This document shows positions 26,172-29,472 of a stretch of 29,472 bases of DNA, in pieces. A model generated the notes under the pieces. That model saw only the letters and a list, made by a program, of their open reading frames with translations. It had not been told where the DNA came from and made no database searches. Positions within the stretch are counted from its first letter, which is position 1, and every line of letters starts with the position of its first letter. Source of the stretch: a virus; IMG/VR virus record IMGVR_UViG_3300027668_000067, positions 1 through 29,472 of that record. One strand, 5' to 3'. A program made the position numbers and the translations under genes.

Positions 26172-27772
26172 TGGCTGCTTCACAACCCTTTGGTATTTCA
26201 TGTAAGGGCGGGTTAAATACTAACCTAAACCAACTTGAAATGTTAGGACAGCCGGGATTTGCCACAGAGCTTTTAAACTTTGAGGTCGATCCCGATGGCG
26301 GTTATAGACGCATAAATGGCTATTCTGCTTTTGGTAATAACCGACCCAATTCAAATACACCTGTACTAGGCTTAGCTGTCTATGCTGATGGTCTTATTGC
26401 ATGTACAGGAACAGATATTTTCTTTACGCTTGAAGGAACTACATGGATACAAATTAATAAAGCAAGCGTAGCAGGCGGTGGAGATAACTTCTCTACATTC
26501 AATGGTCGATCAACACTCACAAGAACAAATCAAAAACAGTGTTCAATCGAGATTTTTGAAGGCAACGAAGAATACGGACAGGTTCTGATATGTGATTCAC
26601 AGAACAAGCCGTTCTTATTTAAAATGACAGGCTCTGGTGCATTATCAGGCCGAACTTATTTTGCAGAAGAAGTGACTGTAAGCGGAACAACTGCGCCCTC
26701 TTTCGGAGTTATTCACGACAAGCACTTTGTTACTGCGGGGTCTCCTACGGCTAAAAACACTATTTATTATAGTGCTACGTTAGACCCTTCTTCTTTTTCA
26801 GGAACTGGTTCTGGTAACATTGCTATTGATGATCAAGTAGTCGGACTTAAAAGTTTCCGAACAGACTTAATTGTCTTCTGTAAGAACAGTATCTATAAGT
26901 TGATAAACATAAACGACTCACAAAACATTGCTGTTGTACCTATTGCTAAAAACGTAGGTTGCTTGAGCCACCACAGCATTCAAGAAATTGGCGGTGATCT
27001 GGTGTTTTTAAGTCCAGATGGTATTCGATCTATTGCAGCAACGGCCCGTATTGGTGACGTTGAGTTAGGATCAGTAAGCAGACAGATACACTCTGTAACC
27101 TCTACAATCGCTAAAGACATTGATGATTTTGTTATTACAAGTTGTGTATTGCGTAGACGCTCTCAGTATAGATTGTATTATTCTACAGTAGGTGGGCCTA
27201 TTGAAAATGCTAAAGGCATTATTGGAACTTTAACTCAGAACGGTTTTGAGTGGGCTGAAACAAAAGGAATACAGTGTTCGTCTATCGTATCTGATTTTAG
27301 TTCAGCCGGAGTTGAAAAACTTCATCACGGTGATAAGAACGGGTTTATTTATAATCACGATTCAGGTAACTTTTTTACATCCGAAGCGTCTGCATTTAAC
27401 ATTGAAGCTAAATATACTACACCGTTTTTAGACTTTGGAGATGTCGGAACTAGAAAGACTATGAAGTACTTAAAGCTTTCTGTTTCTCCTGAAGGCGTAC
27501 TTGCTCCTACACTTAGAACTCAATATGACTTTGTAGACGTTGATGTTTCACAGCCTGCGGATATAGTATTACTAGGTATTCCTCTCCCTCCTATTTTTGG
27601 AACTGCTGTTTTTGGAAGTGCTATTTTTGAAGGCACTAATGATCCAATGGCTCGACAAGTTCTTGAAGGTAGTGGACACACTGTCAGTTTCCAAATTAGA
27701 ACAGAGGATCAAAATCCTCCTTACTCAATAAATGGTTTATATATAAATTACGTGCCATCAGGCAGGAGATAA
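26171..27772 (+). CDS. Tail hub / tubular protein B-like (P22 gp10-like)
   Basis: 533 residues, beta-rich, no transmembrane segment. It starts ASQPFGISCKGGLNTNLNQL, followed by LLNFEVDPDGGYRRINGY, the beginning seen in phage stabilisation/tubular tail proteins. Repeating blades (GLAVYADGLIACTGTDIFFT; GVIHDKHFVTAGSPTAKNTI; IEEIGGDLVFLSPDGIRSIA-like) suggest a beta-propeller. It closes the tail tube below the adaptor and holds fibres. The ATG overlaps the previous stop (TAATG), so the two tail proteins are coupled. Assignment is by pattern and gene order. Confidence 0.8.
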   Translation: MAASQPFGISCKGGLNTNLNQLEMLGQPGFATELLNFEVDPDGGYRRINGYSAFGNNRPNSNTPVLGLAVYADGLIACTGTDIFFTLEGTTWIQINKASVAGGGDNFSTFNGRSTLTRTNQKQCSIEIFEGNEEYGQVLICDSQNKPFLFKMTGSGALSGRTYFAEEVTVSGTTAPSFGVIHDKHFVTAGSPTAKNTIYYSATLDPSSFSGTGSGNIAIDDQVVGLKSFRTDLIVFCKNSIYKLININDSQNIAVVPIAKNVGCLSHHSIQEIGGDLVFLSPDGIRSIAATARIGDVELGSVSRQIHSVTSTIAKDIDDFVITSCVLRRRSQYRLYYSTVGGPIENAKGIIGTLTQNGFEWAETKGIQCSSIVSDFSSAGVEKLHHGDKNGFIYNHDSGNFFTSEASAFNIEAKYTTPFLDFGDVGTRKTMKYLKLSVSPEGVLAPTLRTQYDFVDVDVSQPADIVLLGIPLPPIFGTAVFGSAIFEGTNDPMARQVLEGSGHTVSFQIRTEDQNPPYSINGLYINYVPSGRR

Positions 27773-27775
27773 GAA

Positions 27776-29472
27776 ATGGCAGGATCAAATTATACACGAC
27801 AAAGCAGTTTTGATGATGGCGATGTAGTAACGGCGGCGTTATTTAACGATGAGTACAACAAACTCTTAAATGCTTTTGTCTATGCTTCTACAGGAACCAC
27901 TGGACACCAACATGATGGTGGAGCTGGTGAAGGTGGAAACATTGAAATTATTGGTGATCAAGATTTTTTAAATAAAATTTTAGTTGACAGCACTAACAAC
28001 CGCTGGGGCTTCTATGTTCAAGTAAGCAGCGGAACCGTGGAGCAGATACGCATTCAAGACGGTGCAATTGTACCTGTAACAGATAATGATATTGATCTGG
28101 GTACAACCTCACTACAGTTTAAAGATGCATTCATTAATGGCACACTGGAAGCTGATGCAATAACAATAGCTGGTATTACGCTTTCAGAAACTATTGCAGA
28201 TACTGTAGGCGCAATGGTATCAAGCAACACTGAAACAAACATCACAGTATCTTATCAAGACGCTGACAATACCTTAGACTTTGCAATTGGGACACTAAAT
28301 CAAAGCACTACCGGAAACGCTGCAACAGCTACTGCGCTTGCTACAGCCCGAACAATCCACGGTGTATCATTTGACGGCACAGCTAACATTGACTTAGCTG
28401 AAGTCATTTCAGACACCGTAGGCGCAATGTTTAGCGGCAACACTGAAACAGGTGTAACTGTAACCTATCAAGATAGTGACAACACTATTGACTTAGTAGT
28501 TTCTGGGTCAGCAGATACAACAGGTAATGCAGCAACTGCTACAGCACTTGAAACTGCTAGAACTATTGGTGGTACTTCGTTTGACGGTTCTGCTAACATT
28601 GCTGTTGGATTAGCTGCTACAGCTACTGCACTTGCTACAGCCCGAACTATTGGTGGAACTTCTTTTGATGGCACTGCTAACATCGCTGTTGGATTAGCTG
28701 CTACAGCTACAGAAGCTGCAAACGTAACAGCCGTTGCAAACAACACCGCAAATGAAACTGTATTTGTTACTTTTGTAGATGGCGCTACAGGAACACAAGG
28801 AATTGAAACTGACACAGACTTAACATACAACCCTTCCACAGGCTTGTTAGGTTTTGTAGGTGTTTCAGGTACTGGTGCAGTTAAAGTACCCGCTGGTACA
28901 ACAGGCCAACGTCCTACCGCAGCAGCAGGTCAATTACGGTATAACTCCACTACAGGTAAGTTTGAAGGCTACACGGATTCGTGGGGAGACATCGGAGGCG
29001 GCGAAGCTACTTTTACTTTGAATACTATGACAGGCGATGGAAGCGACACAACGCTTACTATGTCTGTAACACCTGCTTCTGAAAACTCAATACAAGTGTA
29101 CTTTGATGGTGTGTATCAACATAAAGATACCTTTAGCTTTAGCGGGACAACACTTACTTTTAGTACAGCTCCTGCAAGCGGAGTAAAAGTAGAAGTGATG
29201 GTTATCTCTACTGTCCTTGCTTCTACAACTCCGGGCGATGGTACAGTAACTCTTGCTAAGATGGCTCAAAACTCTATTGATAGTCCACAGTATGTTGACG
29301 GCTCAATAGACACAGCACATTTAGCTGATGACGGAATTACAAGTGCTAAACTAGCTCACGCTCTTGATGTTGTAACTTCAGTAAGTGTAGGTGGCGCGAG
29401 TAACGGTGTAATCCTAACACAAGGCGATATAGCCCTTAAAAATGGTGGAACTAGGTCAACAGTTAAGTTCTA
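27776..29472 (+). CDS. Tail fibre/spike protein, cut by the window edge
   Basis: Starts at ATG 27776, 3 bases after the previous stop, and stays open to the end (565 codons visible). The N-terminus (SNYTRQSSFDDGDVVTAALF; ASTGTTGHQHDGGAGEGG) looks like a virion-attachment domain. Then come two ISDTVGAM / NTET / YQDxDNT units (nt 28196-28300 and 28406-28500) and three ATARTI-GG-SFDGTANI units (nt about 28320, 28530, 28617), a repetitive beta shaft. Later YNSTTGKFEGYTDSWGDIGG is a motif of phage tail fibres. It would contact the host receptor; the C-terminal receptor domain lies outside the window. Confidence 0.88.
   Translation, partial: MAGSNYTRQSSFDDGDVVTAALFNDEYNKLLNAFVYASTGTTGHQHDGGAGEGGNIEIIGDQDFLNKILVDSTNNRWGFYVQVSSGTVEQIRIQDGAIVPVTDNDIDLGTTSLQFKDAFINGTLEADAITIAGITLSETIADTVGAMVSSNTETNITVSYQDADNTLDFAIGTLNQSTTGNAATATALATARTIHGVSFDGTANIDLAEVISDTVGAMFSGNTETGVTVTYQDSDNTIDLVVSGSADTTGNAATATALETARTIGGTSFDGSANIAVGLAATATALATARTIGGTSFDGTANIAVGLAATATEAANVTAVANNTANETVFVTFVDGATGTQGIETDTDLTYNPSTGLLGFVGVSGTGAVKVPAGTTGQRPTAAAGQLRYNSTTGKFEGYTDSWGDIGGGEATFTLNTMTGDGSDTTLTMSVTPASENSIQVYFDGVYQHKDTFSFSGTTLTFSTAPASGVKVEVMVISTVLASTTPGDGTVTLAKMAQNSIDSPQYVDGSIDTAHLADDGITSAKLAHALDVVTSVSVGGASNGVILTQGDIALKNGGTRSTVKF

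Overview
The window is part of a tailed double-stranded DNA bacteriophage genome with podovirus-like (short-tailed) gene content. The evidence is a T7-style replication set (family A DNA polymerase, fused primase-helicase, ssDNA-binding protein, endonuclease I) combined with a packaging and head-to-tail series of small terminase, large terminase, portal, scaffold, major capsid protein, tubular-tail/adaptor-like proteins and tail fibre. No integrase, phage RNA polymerase, lysis gene or tRNA was seen, and the near-consensus sigma70 promoters suggest transcription by the host polymerase. A cobalamin-dependent ribonucleotide reductase and several small proteins of kinds familiar from marine phages point to an aquatic, probably marine, bacterial host. 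The host itself cannot be named from the sequence.

Layout. (a) 1-741, + strand: tail end of a structural operon, with the last codons of a cut-off gene followed by three small basic proteins joined by 1-4 nt overlaps. (b) 744-15852, - strand: one compact leftward early/middle operon. Read in its own direction from 15.85 kb it holds a Lys-Pro-Lys-Ala-repeat coiled-coil protein, many small unknowns (several with zinc-knuckle, HTH or membrane features), a DUF932 protein, a MazG-like hydrolase, SSB, primase-helicase, DNA polymerase, a GIY-YIG protein, a RecB/Cas4-type nuclease, endonuclease I, a DUF3310 protein and class II RNR. (c) 15853-16775: a 0.9 kb gene-free control region dense in palindromes, direct repeats, hairpins, a G-rich tract and an alternating AT tract, ending in two divergent perfect sigma70 promoters. 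(d) 16776-29472, + strand: the late packaging and virion operon, ending inside a repetitive tail-fibre gene cut by the window edge.

How it works together (inference from families and order). The leftward operon would use B12-dependent RNR, MazG and perhaps the DUF3310 protein for nucleotide supply, and polymerase, primase-helicase, SSB and nucleases for replication, recombination and resolution. The rightward operon packages DNA and builds the particle. Leftward transcription could start from the perfect promoter at 16.67 kb and be reinforced by two nearly identical promoter/operator elements at 15.93 and 14.28 kb and weaker promoters at 12.13 and 10.07 kb. The control region is the best candidate for a replication origin or regulatory hub.

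Most notable points: the palindrome-rich control region with possible G-quadruplex; the duplicated promoter/operator element; a T7 gene 4B-like internal start in the primase-helicase; a helical protein encoded out of frame over the low-complexity portal tail; and a HhH-glycosylase-like unknown.
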